A DNA stretch of 15,902 nucleotides, taken from an uncultured Bacteroides sp. (GTDB lineage Bacteria > Bacteroidota > Bacteroidia > Bacteroidales > Bacteroidaceae). Positions 1 through 8,199 of the stretch are shown in pieces. A model generated the notes under the pieces. The model had not been told where the DNA came from and did no database searches. It was given only the letters and a program-made list of their open reading frames with translations. A program made the position numbers and the translations under genes. The stretch is taken from assembly GCA_902492205.1 (NCBI GenBank), contig CABUKU010000043.1:1-15902 (forward strand). The letters run 5' to 3'. Numbering within the stretch: the stretch's first letter is position 1; every line of letters begins with the position of its first letter.

Positions 1-41
1 TGTATTACAATAATGACGATGCAAACACTTTACATAATGAT

Positions 42-200
42 TTACTCTACATAAAAAAGGTTCTGTATCTCCATACCATCAGCGGAAGCATCTTCTTTCC
101 GCGCATTTGTTTTACGATTCACCCAAAACGTAACTCCCCACCGTATAGCTTCAAGCCCTCCGATTGAGCCAAGTATCGCCAACCATTCATTTTCCCCCAT
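42..200 (-). CDS. short holin-like membrane protein, possibly truncated
   Basis: This 52-codon frame starts at ATG 200-198 and stops with TAA at 44-42. Residues 6-27 form one hydrophobic stretch rich in Trp, Ile, Leu and Gly (WLAILGSIGGLEAIRWGVTF). A basic turn follows (NRKTNARK), then an acidic tail (EDASADGMEIQ). A single N-terminal membrane segment with a charged cytoplasmic tail is common among small proteins next to lysis genes in Bacteroidales phages, so a holin-like or membrane-anchor role is likely but inferred. From memory, proteins of this type usually continue into a coiled coil of roughly 50 more residues. Here the frame ends with LFYVE just after a run of six T, so truncation is possible. 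It is the last gene seen on this strand and may be followed by lysis genes outside the window. Confidence 0.55.
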   Translation of the reverse strand: MGENEWLAILGSIGGLEAIRWGVTFWVNRKTNARKEDASADGMEIQNLFYVE

Positions 201-300
201 TTTACTATTGCCACTTAATTATTATACGTATATTTGCATTAATAATTTGAAATTTAATTAGCCACAAAATCTCTTTATGGGAAGATGCGGCTTTTTATTT

Positions 301-726
301 TTACTTAGACAGACAATCTAAAAGAGTTGCCTTTTCCGTTATTTTCAATCCGGATTGCTTCTCAAGGAACTTTAGCACATCTGCCTGCTCAAACAAATGA
401 ATGTCAATCTCTACTTTCTCATCAAGAATAGCATCAATAGCCTTTTCTTTGTCTTCACGCCATTTGTTTTGAAGGAATATAATCTTATTTTGCCCCGCAA
501 TATCTTTCGGAATCTCTTTCAAATCTTTCAATTCTTGAGGGCGTTGTTTATCTATTCCTTTTATCAAAGAATCGTTTTCCTCTGCAATACGTCTTAACTT
601 ACTTGTCATCACAAGCATGGTTGTTACTTTGTCTCCTTCCAAACCTTCTGTTGTAGTATTAGCAAGGTTTTTATACACTTCTGTTACATTTCTTCTTTTC
701 ATTGTTGCTTTTTCTTTTGTTGCCAT
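301..726 (-). CDS. unknown protein of the tail-distal operon, helical
   Basis: This is a 141-residue, highly charged, Lys/Glu-rich protein that I do not recognise. It has no signal peptide or membrane segment. The N-terminus is basic (MATKEKATMKRRN). Residues about 40-120 look mostly helical, with alternating charges and a possible coiled-coil stretch (SKLRRIAEENDSLIKGIDKQ, then KWREDKEKAIDAILDEKVEIDI). The ATG at 726 lies 20 bases after the stop of the preceding gene and has no Shine-Dalgarno, like most genes here. Its place after the adhesin genes and before the holin-like gene suggests an accessory virion or late protein. A small chaperone would also fit. The open frame is well supported, but the function is not known. 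Confidence 0.75.
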   Translation of the reverse strand: MATKEKATMKRRNVTEVYKNLANTTTEGLEGDKVTTMLVMTSKLRRIAEENDSLIKGIDKQRPQELKDLKEIPKDIAGQNKIIFLQNKWREDKEKAIDAILDEKVEIDIHLFEQADVLKFLEKQSGLKITEKATLLDCLSK

Positions 727-746
727 AATAATTTGCTTTTTAGTTA

Positions 747-1061
747 TTATAATGTTACCGGTTGTACTCCTGCGGATTCTATGGATTTATCCAGACAGTC
801 GTTTATAACTCCTGTTATTGCACACTGTTCTTCTTTTCCCGCAACCTGATAATTCACATTCAACGAATTACCCATGTACTTATTGAAGTTAGCCACTTGT
901 ACATTATCAGATATTCGATATACCTGTCCGTCCGCATTGGTAATCTCTTTGTTTTCGTTGAAAGTAATATTGGTTTCAACGCGGTAAACACTATCGTTAC
1001 CCTTTACTTTAACCTGTGCTGATAGCACTTTCTCAATTTCCACATTCATTAAATTTTCCAT
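747..1061 (-). CDS. unknown small protein of the tail-distal operon
   Basis: This 104-residue protein is not recognised. It appears rich in beta strand: regular short polar/hydrophobic alternations run through residues 10-60 (AQVKVKGNDSVYRVETNITF, then DGQVYRISDNVQVANF). The C-terminal part has two cysteines (EEQCAITG and NDCLDKS). There is no signal peptide. The chosen ATG at 1061 gives MENLMNVEIE, and Met5 is an alternative start. It lies 26 bases after the stop of the second adhesin-like gene and 20 bases before the next start, so it is clearly part of the same transcript. A soluble phage structural or accessory protein is the likely class, inferred only from context. Confidence 0.72.
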   Translation of the reverse strand: MENLMNVEIEKVLSAQVKVKGNDSVYRVETNITFNENKEITNADGQVYRISDNVQVANFNKYMGNSLNVNYQVAGKEEQCAITGVINDCLDKSIESAGVQPVTL

Positions 1062-1087
1062 TTTATCAATATTTTAATTGTTAATAT

Positions 1088-2149
1088 TTAGTTTTGAGTA
1101 AATATCTTTGATGTAATCAGGGTTGAACCACTTTGAACATATACTCTAATTTTTGAGCCATTACTACCCGAAAAGGTCGTATAATACTGAATAGGAAGTT
1201 TATAGACATACTTATTGCCTGATGATACCTTACTTGATATATTCCAACGCTCATTGCCTGATTCAATTTCAGTGCCATCATATCCATCGACAAAGACACT
1301 TACATTATAATCACCTCCCGTTCCTTTGGTAGCATCAAATTCAATTCTAAGATTGGAGAATGAAAAGTAGTCTTCTCTGCCGACATAGCTATCACACAAT
1401 ATATTGACATCGTATTGTGTTTTAGTATAAGTGTCAACTATTACATCACCAATTCCTGTATTTATCCCATCCGTATTTAATGAATACCTGTTTCTGCCAC
1501 TTGTCAGATACAATATGCACTTACAACTACGTCCGTTAGCTATCCCAAGTCCGCTAATTACGGAAGCAGGGACGGAAAGAGATATGGAGTTTTGCACATA
1601 ACCAATAGATACCGTTGTCTCCTTAAAAGCCTTATTATTAAGTAGTACACCAAATTTTAAATTAGATAAAGGCAAATCATAATCCCCGTTATCTTCATTA
1701 GGCACACATATATCTTTCGTTAATATCTCTACATTATCATTAGTCCTATCCTTTATTGATAGATAAAAGAAGTTTTCCCTATCTGTATAGAGGTAATTGG
1801 GCAATACTCCTATGAGCATGGTCTTTGCGTTTGGATTATAGTTCAAGAAATCACCATTTCTTAATGGTTGCAAATTATCTCTATTCGGACGTTGGTACTG
1901 CCATTGTAAACTTGTTACTAATTCACTCCCTGACACTATTTTAGGAAGAATAATGCCACAATTGTTGTAATGACTTCTCCACCAATCTGAATTTCGAATG
2001 ATGTTTATATTTTCATCAATCACAGGCTTATTACGAGAAAATATATTAATATATTTAGATTTAAACCAATTACTGCCTGTATTGTCTGATGAAACGACAT
2101 CTCTGATTTCATGACCTTGCAAGCCCGTTGAAGGAAGAATGCTACCCAT
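1088..2149 (-). CDS. tail-tip/adhesin-like protein, paralogue of the 2390-3655 product
   Basis: This is 353 residues from ATG 2149. I chose this start because AGGAGGG (2160-2154) sits 4 bases upstream and because it aligns with a Met in the paralogue. The frame stays open upstream to 2233, which would add 28 residues including a hydrophobic stretch ending in Cys, but that DNA also belongs to another probable gene. After the start the protein shares with its paralogue LPSxxLxGHxIRD, then SDNTGSNWF, then KxINxxSxxKP, over about 45 residues. The remainder differs and is beta-rich, with Tyr/Asn/Ser-rich strands and Gly turns. A shared anchor with a variable body is typical of phage receptor-binding or tail-tip proteins, so attachment to the tail by residues 1-45 and surface recognition by the rest is the inference. 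No catalytic motif is seen. Confidence 0.78.
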   Translation of the reverse strand: MGSILPSTGLQGHEIRDVVSSDNTGSNWFKSKYINIFSRNKPVIDENINIIRNSDWWRSHYNNCGIILPKIVSGSELVTSLQWQYQRPNRDNLQPLRNGDFLNYNPNAKTMLIGVLPNYLYTDRENFFYLSIKDRTNDNVEILTKDICVPNEDNGDYDLPLSNLKFGVLLNNKAFKETTVSIGYVQNSISLSVPASVISGLGIANGRSCKCILYLTSGRNRYSLNTDGINTGIGDVIVDTYTKTQYDVNILCDSYVGREDYFSFSNLRIEFDATKGTGGDYNVSVFVDGYDGTEIESGNERWNISSKVSSGNKYVYKLPIQYYTTFSGSNGSKIRVYVQSGSTLITSKIFTQN

Positions 2150-2160
2150 GACACCCTCCT
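2147..2160 (-). promoter_or_regulatory. perfect Shine-Dalgarno setting the start of the second adhesin-like gene
   Basis: AGGAGGG is followed by TGTC and ATG. It lies inside the last codons of the small G-tract gene, whose TAG stop falls 3 bases after this ATG. That is the classic layout for translational coupling between neighbouring phage genes. Confidence 0.7.
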
Positions 2161-2298
2161 CTCTCGAGCACAAGGTCGCCAGTAATAAGAACAAGACCGT
2201 TAACATGTAATTCTTCAATTCGTACATCACCATAAATTTTTATTGCATTAGATAAATCGTATTTCTCAGGGGTAGCGAAAATTATATAATCACTTTTA

Positions 2299-2306
2299 CC
2301 CCCCCC
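2299..2306 (-). repeat. homopolymer tract of eight G
   Basis: Eight consecutive C on the plus strand, read as G8 in the transcript, sit exactly where the reading frame of the small gene changes. Tracts of this length are known slippage sites in phase-variable genes of other bacteria. Here G9 or G6 would give an intact frame, while G8 gives an early stop. Confidence 0.9.
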
Positions 2307-2389
2307 GTTAACATTTGTAAACACTTTGTTAACAGTACATTTCCGTAAATTATAAGTGTTGGTTTCATATTTTATTATTCTATTTGATG

Positions 2390-3655
2390 TTAAAACGGGC
2401 CACCGGCATCACCGCCGAACCAAACGGTAACACTAATTAAGTTCATATAATTAAAGTCTGATTGATAGTTCATTTTCATTCTTGCACTCCAGTAGGCAGA
2501 CTTTGGAATCTCTTTTGAGCCATTACTATGGTAGTAAACGAAAAGGTCTTTAAAATAGAAATTTACTATTTCGTTTGCCCCTATGCTGATGGTATTTCCA
2601 AAAGGAATAGTACAAGCCGCATCTTTATAGAATTGTATGTTGCCAAAGTTGGTAATTTCTTCACCCCATGCACTTGTGGCAGTGAATGACATCCTGTTAC
2701 GTTGTAATATAGCACCACCATTGGAAGAACCTCGTATAACAAAGCTCATTACAAAGTCTAAAGGCGGAAGCGCATTTCCGAGTAATATCTGTCCATCTCC
2801 GTATTGACTAAGATTATTCTTTATCGGATCGTTTGGTACATATTCTTGCATAAAGTACTCCATGTAATTAGGTACTTCCGTACTTTTTGCAAACAGGAAT
2901 TTCTGATAAGGATAACTTTCACTTGGAGTAGGACTTGCACCTAACCCCATAAAGGGGATAAGTGTTACAGCTTCTTCTTTTTGAAAGCCTAATTCCATAA
3001 TGCCGTCAAGGGGTATCATAAATTCCGATAAGTCAATAGCAAATTCGCCATTATTAAGCATTGGAGCATTTGCAGTGATATAGAATGCCGGTGAAGAGGC
3101 AAAGTCGTAGGTCTTTATGATACATACGCCGAAATACACAGTACGGAATCCCGTCGCCTCGCAGATGTGCTTGAGAAGCATATTGCCGTTATCGGTAGTA
3201 ATATAATCAATAGTAAGAGCCTGATTATTGGAATTATGATAAAGCACAAGCGGGAAATTGATATAATACGGTATGACGGCGTCCTGTTTATAGTTCCTAA
3301 AGTCACCGACGCGTTTAGGCTGGCCCGCATTTCCATTAGGTTTTGTATATACATATTCTTCTGACTGAAATAGGTCAAAATAAGTTAGTTCAGGAATTGT
3401 CAGACCATATTTTGCCGCTTTAAAGTCAGCCAATGTCATACCTGCCAATTTATTATAAACAATAGGTTTCCAGAGCGACCATTTATTAATATCCTTATCG
3501 CTAAACCAGTTACTTCCGGTATTGTCAGAAGTAATGGTATCCCTTATCTGATGCCCATATAAATCACTACTCGGTAACTTACTCATATCTACCTCCTTTT
3601 CGCAAGCTGTCAGCCCAATTAGAACCAGACAACAGATTAATAAATTCTTTATCAT
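2390..3655 (-). CDS. tail-tip/adhesin-like protein with lipoprotein-type N-terminus or internal start
   Basis: The frame has 421 codons from ATG 3655, 8 bases after the fibre gene stop. The first 18 residues (MIKNLLICCLVLIGLTAC) look like a lipoprotein signal with lipobox LTAC and Cys18. EKEVD follows, and an acidic stretch just after the Cys marks surface-exposed lipoproteins in Bacteroidetes. However, AAAAGGAGGT (3600-3591) lies 4 bases before Met24 (ATG 3586-3584), and Met24 aligns with the paralogue's start. Two products are therefore possible: a lipoprotein, and a 398-residue protein without the signal. From Met24 it shares LPSxxLxGHxIRD and SDNTGSNWF with the paralogue over about 45 residues, then diverges into a large beta-rich body rich in Phe, Tyr and Asn. 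Inferred role: tail-tip receptor binding, or surface exclusion if lipidated. No catalytic motif is seen. Confidence 0.78.
   Translation of the reverse strand: MIKNLLICCLVLIGLTACEKEVDMSKLPSSDLYGHQIRDTITSDNTGSNWFSDKDINKWSLWKPIVYNKLAGMTLADFKAAKYGLTIPELTYFDLFQSEEYVYTKPNGNAGQPKRVGDFRNYKQDAVIPYYINFPLVLYHNSNNQALTIDYITTDNGNMLLKHICEATGFRTVYFGVCIIKTYDFASSPAFYITANAPMLNNGEFAIDLSEFMIPLDGIMELGFQKEEAVTLIPFMGLGASPTPSESYPYQKFLFAKSTEVPNYMEYFMQEYVPNDPIKNNLSQYGDGQILLGNALPPLDFVMSFVIRGSSNGGAILQRNRMSFTATSAWGEEITNFGNIQFYKDAACTIPFGNTISIGANEIVNFYFKDLFVYYHSNGSKEIPKSAYWSARMKMNYQSDFNYMNLISVTVWFGGDAGGPF
3584..3600 (-). promoter_or_regulatory. perfect internal Shine-Dalgarno and ATG
   Basis: AAAAGGAGGT is followed by AGAT and ATG, an ideal spacing for ribosome binding. 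The purine run sits inside codons 19-22 of the longer frame. Most genes in this window have no such site, so it marks Met24 as a probable start. Confidence 0.7.
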
Positions 3656-3663
3656 ATCTCATT

Positions 3664-6600
3664 TTACATTATAGTTTTATCGTTTACTAATTCCTCTAAT
3701 GCAGACACTCTTTTACGAAGATTTATGTTCTCTTTCTTCAACCTATCAATCTCTTTTTCTTCATTCGTTTTCCAATCATTCAAAACTTTTAATTGGTTAA
3801 TGGTCTGAATTTCAGAAGCAGCAAGAAGGGAAATGAATTGTGTATCGTAATAATTCACAGACTTGTAACCGTCATGTTCATGTACCATCCAAGGAAAAAC
3901 CTTTTCCACGTTTTGAGCTATCAAACCGATACTATGCTTCCGTAAAGAAGGATTTCGGGATAACGCTTCATCCGTATAATCATATTCCCACACACCACCA
4001 AAGCGGGAAAGAATATCGTGAGCATCAAATTCTTTTGGGTTTATTTTCAAACGTATATCGGAAGTTTTGTATATAACGAAGTCACCACCCACCTGTATAG
4101 TACCACCCCAATAAAAGATATTACTATCCCAATAACCTCTTTCTCCGTTATTAGACCAAATACCAATAATACCGTCAGATTTCCAATTAAAACCTGTATC
4201 ACTGTCACCAATCGCTAATGAGATTGCAGGAGTAGAGCCATAAGCCGTTTGAGCATGTGCGAATGTTTTTCCCTTTATTATATTGTTTCCGTGTATTTCT
4301 GTTTGTCCGTCGTGATAAAAAGTAACCAAATTCCTAACCCATGAATTACCGTCATTTAGAGAATTAATGGAAAGGTTGTCAGCACCTAAAGAAAAATAGT
4401 ATCTTCTCTTGTTTGATGTTCCATTTGGATTATAGAAAGCTATTGGGTAAAGATGCGTTGCAATAGAAAGTTTTGGAGCGTCCCAAAAGTCGTTAGCTCC
4501 AATTGATACCCTGTCGTTTGGGAATATAGCCCGATTAAAATCTATTATCCCATTTATCTGAACATTAGTCCAATCATTACCATAATTAATGTAAAGTCTA
4601 TCCGTTGTACCTACCAAAGCGCGTTTACTCCTTATTTTAAAGTCCTGTGATGTTGCTTCAAAAAGACCTATTTTAAAGCTTGCGTCATTAATATAATATT
4701 CATTATTGCTAAAATAAACCGTAGAAAAGCAAGGAGCAACCGTAGCATTGGCAAAATATCCATAATTACCCGATGTTTTAGGCTCTACCCAAGCAGGGTA
4801 TTGGTCTGATGCTATATTCGTCCTTGAATAATAAATATTAGCTTCACTCAATGCATTATTACAATGAATATTATATTGCGCTCCACCGCCTCTTAACCAT
4901 ACGACTGCTTTACCAGAAGAACTACTTGCAAACTCTAAATGACCTACCCAATTAGCATAAGGCATTGTTCTATTTACTGTATTTAAAAGACCTGCGTTCC
5001 CGTCCCAAACATTCGTTCTATAATGAAAGCGGAATATCCCCGAAGATGTACCGTTGCTATGATTACCCGACCAATTAGGCGTTTGACTGCCTAATGTTTT
5101 AGACACGGTAATAATATTGTCTATCCAATTATCATTGTTATTAACCGCTATCACTACGGGGTAATAAGTATCTTTATCACCATTAACGACAATAGACCTG
5201 TAACAACTGCCGTTTGTGCCATTATTAAGGAAATCCCAAATGCCGCCAGTAAACAAAGCGTGTCGGTGATACCCGTCTAACGTATCAGCATTTAATCCAC
5301 TACCCGCACCCATGTTACCAGCGTGCCAAACAGTATTGCCCTTATATTGTATTTCCGTACTATTTACATGGAAGTTTGTAGAAGAATTCCACGGTGAATC
5401 TCCCCAACCCATAAATAAATGACTGAAATTAGTATTGCTGTAATAAGCTCCTATACCTGAACTAGTCGGATTATCAGTTGAAGTACTTCTATACCAAATG
5501 CCCCTTGCTTCTCCTCCTGTTGTTGAAACCATAGGAATAAATAAACTTCCGCCGCCGTCAATATATGGATTACCTGTACTATCCAAATATAAACGACTTG
5601 TTTTTATTGGTTTATCCCAAAAGTTTATATAATCCTTATTTGCATTGATTGCAGCATATTGCACACCATTCTCTTGGAAAGAAATAGTAGAATATTTCTC
5701 ACCATCAGTATTATTGAATACTAGCTTTGTATCTACCTCCGAATTAACTTCAATATAACGATAAGAGCGTAATGTATAGGCCGCCCAATCTGCATTGCTA
5801 CAATTAGCATTCCCAGAATGCCATAATTTACGCCACTCGCTAAATGATGTGTCGATTATGTTTCTGTAATATATCTCGTCTGCATTCTTCACAGATCTTA
5901 ATTGAAATATTCTACCTTTGTCAGCACCAACATTCAATATAGTATCATAACCACCATAGCTACCTATAGCTGTACCTTTCATTTCCAGTACATAAGAGCC
6001 AATATGTGCCGCTTGTTCTAACGTATCATCTTTAGGAGTATCATATGCAGATATACTTTTAAGGTACGTTGAGCCCAAGACTTGTAAAGCTCCCGGCATA
6101 TATAAATGGTAATCTTTTGCATTAACGCCACCAACTAAATATGTGGGAGCACCTGATACATAATCTTCTTTAAATCCTGTAGTACTCCCATCCGCCTTCA
6201 ATAATTGATTTGTCGTTCCATCAGCCTTAATATATTTATACTCCGTAAGGTAATTAGCCAACTCAGTTTCATCCAATCCACCACCTGTCCCACCGATCAC
6301 GGTTAGTTTGCCATCAACTATTGCAAGACCATCACCCAAAGGAAGAGCATCTAATACTGTAGATACTTTTAAATCTTCATTTCTACCATATAAAATAAGA
6401 TCCCCCTCGGTCACCACACTATACCTTGATAGAGCATACCTGTTCCCCTGCTCATCCTCCTTTAGTTGCCAGATATTCTTAATGGCAGCAAACCCGTCAA
6501 GCATCATTTGCTGGGTACGACTGTATGATTGCTGCAAAGATGATGTCATATCGTTGAACACTGATAACAGATTCAAGTCTTTGTTAGCCGATGCTACTTC

Positions 6601-8118
6601 TTCTTTAAGCTCTTGGGTATTCCCTCTTACTTTCTCGTTCCCGATAGTAACAGTCTGCTCACACTCACAATCAATCTTTGTCACCAATTTAATTACGCGA
6701 GTGGTATATGAGTAAGAGCCATTCTTATAAGTCACTATCCGGCCTATGGAAAGACCGGGATTACTATTGTAAAACGATACAGGATTTGATTGGAATTGAT
6801 AATTATTCAAGTCGGAAGAAAGCCGTTCTATCTCCTTATCCAATGCTGCTTCCAAATCTACATAAGCCGATGCTGTGTATTCGGCAGGCATCTCAATGTT
6901 GAAAAGGATGATTTCATTGGTATCAGCAGGAACAAGCCCCGTCATGGCAGGAATGATGTAAGAACTTTCTTCTATAAACTTTATCTCAAAATCCTTTGAT
7001 TTCACCTGAAATGTCAAACCGTCTGAAGTGCTTATCTTTTGGGCGACTTCATGGTAAACAAGATCAAATTCCCGACCGGCAAGCGTACCCGAATCGAAGC
7101 GTACAGACAAATTCTTATCCTCGATAATGTCCTCAGCTTTAAAAGTATATCCGGGTATCTGAAAGTACCAGATAGCATACTGGTCATACACGGGGCTGCC
7201 ATCCTTAGTACCAATCTGTATCTTATTTCCACCTTCATCAAGCTTATACATCAAACGTGAACGCACGTCACTAATCGCCAACTTGGAAGACGGATATACA
7301 TCATCAAAGATAAGAACCTTGCTAAATATCTCGCCATCCTTTAAGTCCGGTCGGATGTCTTTATATCCATTGGGGTACTTTACCGGATCAAGCGTCAAAC
7401 GCTTGTTTACGATGTTATTCGAATTACTCCCCTTGTAATCCTGAGTGATATTACGTGTTGAACCAAAGGCATAGAAACGGGTATAATACTCTTCTTTTCC
7501 TGCGGTAATGGAAAGATTACATACATTGTTACCAACCTCCAATGTAACAGCAGTGCCGTGCGAAGCTTTCGAAAGATGGATAATGTTATTCGCCTTATCC
7601 ACCCACCACTCGGTTTCAAAAGCGTTGGCTATTTCATTGAGAGCCGAGAAAATATCATTGGATTGAAAAGACAAAGAAGCAGATACAGGCAATGATGCAT
7701 CAACCGTATAGGTCCATTCTTCACCTGTTTCATTCCTGATCGCACTGCAAATAACGGACATAAAGCTCCCCGGATTGTCTGTAAGGCTCCAATCGGGCTC
7801 TCTGTTTGTAATTGCTTTGTCCACATCATAAGTGTACATGAAGAAAGGTATCTTTCCCCAAGCCATGACGCGTGACTTAAACTGAGGACTATAGCTATAT
7901 TCCAACTCATCCTTTTGCTCCGGAGTATAAGGCTCAAGTAAAGAATACTTTTCTCCTTTGTATTCTATATAGGCACCCACAGAAAGGATAAAACTACTAT
8001 CTGAGCTCCAAGAAAGCTGAACATAGTCAGATTTCATCAGCTCCTCTACCTGCTCACATTCCATAGTTACCGGAACTGAAACAAGGATATTACCGGATAT
8101 GTCTTTAATTTCAATCAT
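3664..8118 (-). CDS. tail hub (Tal-like) fused to a long tail fibre with C-terminal S74 self-cleaving chaperone
   Basis: The product has 1484 residues. Residues 1 to about 400 look like a baseplate hub or tail-associated domain of the Tal/gp44 type; no peptidase motif was found there. About 430-560 has helical and coiled parts. About 570-700 is Gly-rich fibre shaft. About 710-770 resembles a pyocin-knob module (DEIYYRNII, then WRKLWHSGN). About 930-960 carries the fibre motif WHAGN then LNADTLDGYH. The C-terminus is a Peptidase_S74 intramolecular chaperone: SDIRLK at 1353-1358, GLIAQNVEKVFP, and ISLLAASEIQ, then a coiled coil at about 1440-1480. Ser1353 and Lys1358 have the spacing of the known S74 Ser/Lys cleavage pair, so the last 132 residues are probably released after trimer folding. 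It follows the Dit-like gene after 81 non-coding bases, as expected for a siphophage tail tip. Confidence 0.93.
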   Translation of the reverse strand: MIEIKDISGNILVSVPVTMECEQVEELMKSDYVQLSWSSDSSFILSVGAYIEYKGEKYSLLEPYTPEQKDELEYSYSPQFKSRVMAWGKIPFFMYTYDVDKAITNREPDWSLTDNPGSFMSVICSAIRNETGEEWTYTVDASLPVSASLSFQSNDIFSALNEIANAFETEWWVDKANNIIHLSKASHGTAVTLEVGNNVCNLSITAGKEEYYTRFYAFGSTRNITQDYKGSNSNNIVNKRLTLDPVKYPNGYKDIRPDLKDGEIFSKVLIFDDVYPSSKLAISDVRSRLMYKLDEGGNKIQIGTKDGSPVYDQYAIWYFQIPGYTFKAEDIIEDKNLSVRFDSGTLAGREFDLVYHEVAQKISTSDGLTFQVKSKDFEIKFIEESSYIIPAMTGLVPADTNEIILFNIEMPAEYTASAYVDLEAALDKEIERLSSDLNNYQFQSNPVSFYNSNPGLSIGRIVTYKNGSYSYTTRVIKLVTKIDCECEQTVTIGNEKVRGNTQELKEEVASANKDLNLLSVFNDMTSSLQQSYSRTQQMMLDGFAAIKNIWQLKEDEQGNRYALSRYSVVTEGDLILYGRNEDLKVSTVLDALPLGDGLAIVDGKLTVIGGTGGGLDETELANYLTEYKYIKADGTTNQLLKADGSTTGFKEDYVSGAPTYLVGGVNAKDYHLYMPGALQVLGSTYLKSISAYDTPKDDTLEQAAHIGSYVLEMKGTAIGSYGGYDTILNVGADKGRIFQLRSVKNADEIYYRNIIDTSFSEWRKLWHSGNANCSNADWAAYTLRSYRYIEVNSEVDTKLVFNNTDGEKYSTISFQENGVQYAAINANKDYINFWDKPIKTSRLYLDSTGNPYIDGGGSLFIPMVSTTGGEARGIWYRSTSTDNPTSSGIGAYYSNTNFSHLFMGWGDSPWNSSTNFHVNSTEIQYKGNTVWHAGNMGAGSGLNADTLDGYHRHALFTGGIWDFLNNGTNGSCYRSIVVNGDKDTYYPVVIAVNNNDNWIDNIITVSKTLGSQTPNWSGNHSNGTSSGIFRFHYRTNVWDGNAGLLNTVNRTMPYANWVGHLEFASSSSGKAVVWLRGGGAQYNIHCNNALSEANIYYSRTNIASDQYPAWVEPKTSGNYGYFANATVAPCFSTVYFSNNEYYINDASFKIGLFEATSQDFKIRSKRALVGTTDRLYINYGNDWTNVQINGIIDFNRAIFPNDRVSIGANDFWDAPKLSIATHLYPIAFYNPNGTSNKRRYYFSLGADNLSINSLNDGNSWVRNLVTFYHDGQTEIHGNNIIKGKTFAHAQTAYGSTPAISLAIGDSDTGFNWKSDGIIGIWSNNGERGYWDSNIFYWGGTIQVGGDFVIYKTSDIRLKINPKEFDAHDILSRFGGVWEYDYTDEALSRNPSLRKHSIGLIAQNVEKVFPWMVHEHDGYKSVNYYDTQFISLLAASEIQTINQLKVLNDWKTNEEKEIDRLKKENINLRKRVSALEELVNDKTIM

Positions 8119-8199
8119 AATTCAAAGTTCGGATAAAAAAGAAACAATCCCTAAATTTCAAAACATGCACTACCCATAACAGAATATTTGTGGAAGAAA

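Larger units (their letters stand above)
2142..2368 (-). pseudogene. small beta-repeat protein, frame broken at a G8 tract (phase-variable or mutated)
   Basis: Translation from ATG 2368-2366, 21 bases after the upstream stop, gives MKPTLIIYGNVLLTKCLQM and LTGG. It then hits the eight-G run at 2306-2299 and ends early at TAA 2284-2282. The frame one base over is open from the G run to TAG 2144-2142. That second half reads KSDYIIFATPEKYDLSN, then IKIYGDVRIEELHVNG, then LVLITGDLVLERGG. One extra G would join the halves into about 75 residues. The halves repeat the same pattern (IYGNVLLTKCLQM against IYGDVRIEELHVN), which argues that they are one protein. The stop overlaps the start of the next gene by 8 bases, with the Shine-Dalgarno inside its last codons. 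Function unknown; the short strand-turn repeats suggest a beta-solenoid or tail-accessory protein. A GTG at 2324 could start the second half alone. Confidence 0.6.

Noticed and set aside
229..236. plus-strand TATATTTG box
   Set aside because: It matches the -7 consensus but points into genes of the opposite strand, and the -33 element is poor. Such boxes are frequent in AT-rich DNA.
2150..2233. 28-codon upstream extension of the second adhesin-like gene with a hydrophobic stretch ending in Cys (ATLC)
   Set aside because: The lipobox is poor, the same DNA fits the C-terminal half of the G-tract gene, and the ATG at 2149 has a perfect Shine-Dalgarno. It remains possible as a parallel to the other paralogue.
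3579..3662. 27-codon frame starting MRYDKEFINLL before the first adhesin-like gene
   Set aside because: It is too short and has no relatives I know. The overlapping lipoprotein-type frame is more convincing. Its stop just after the ATG 3586 is noted as odd.
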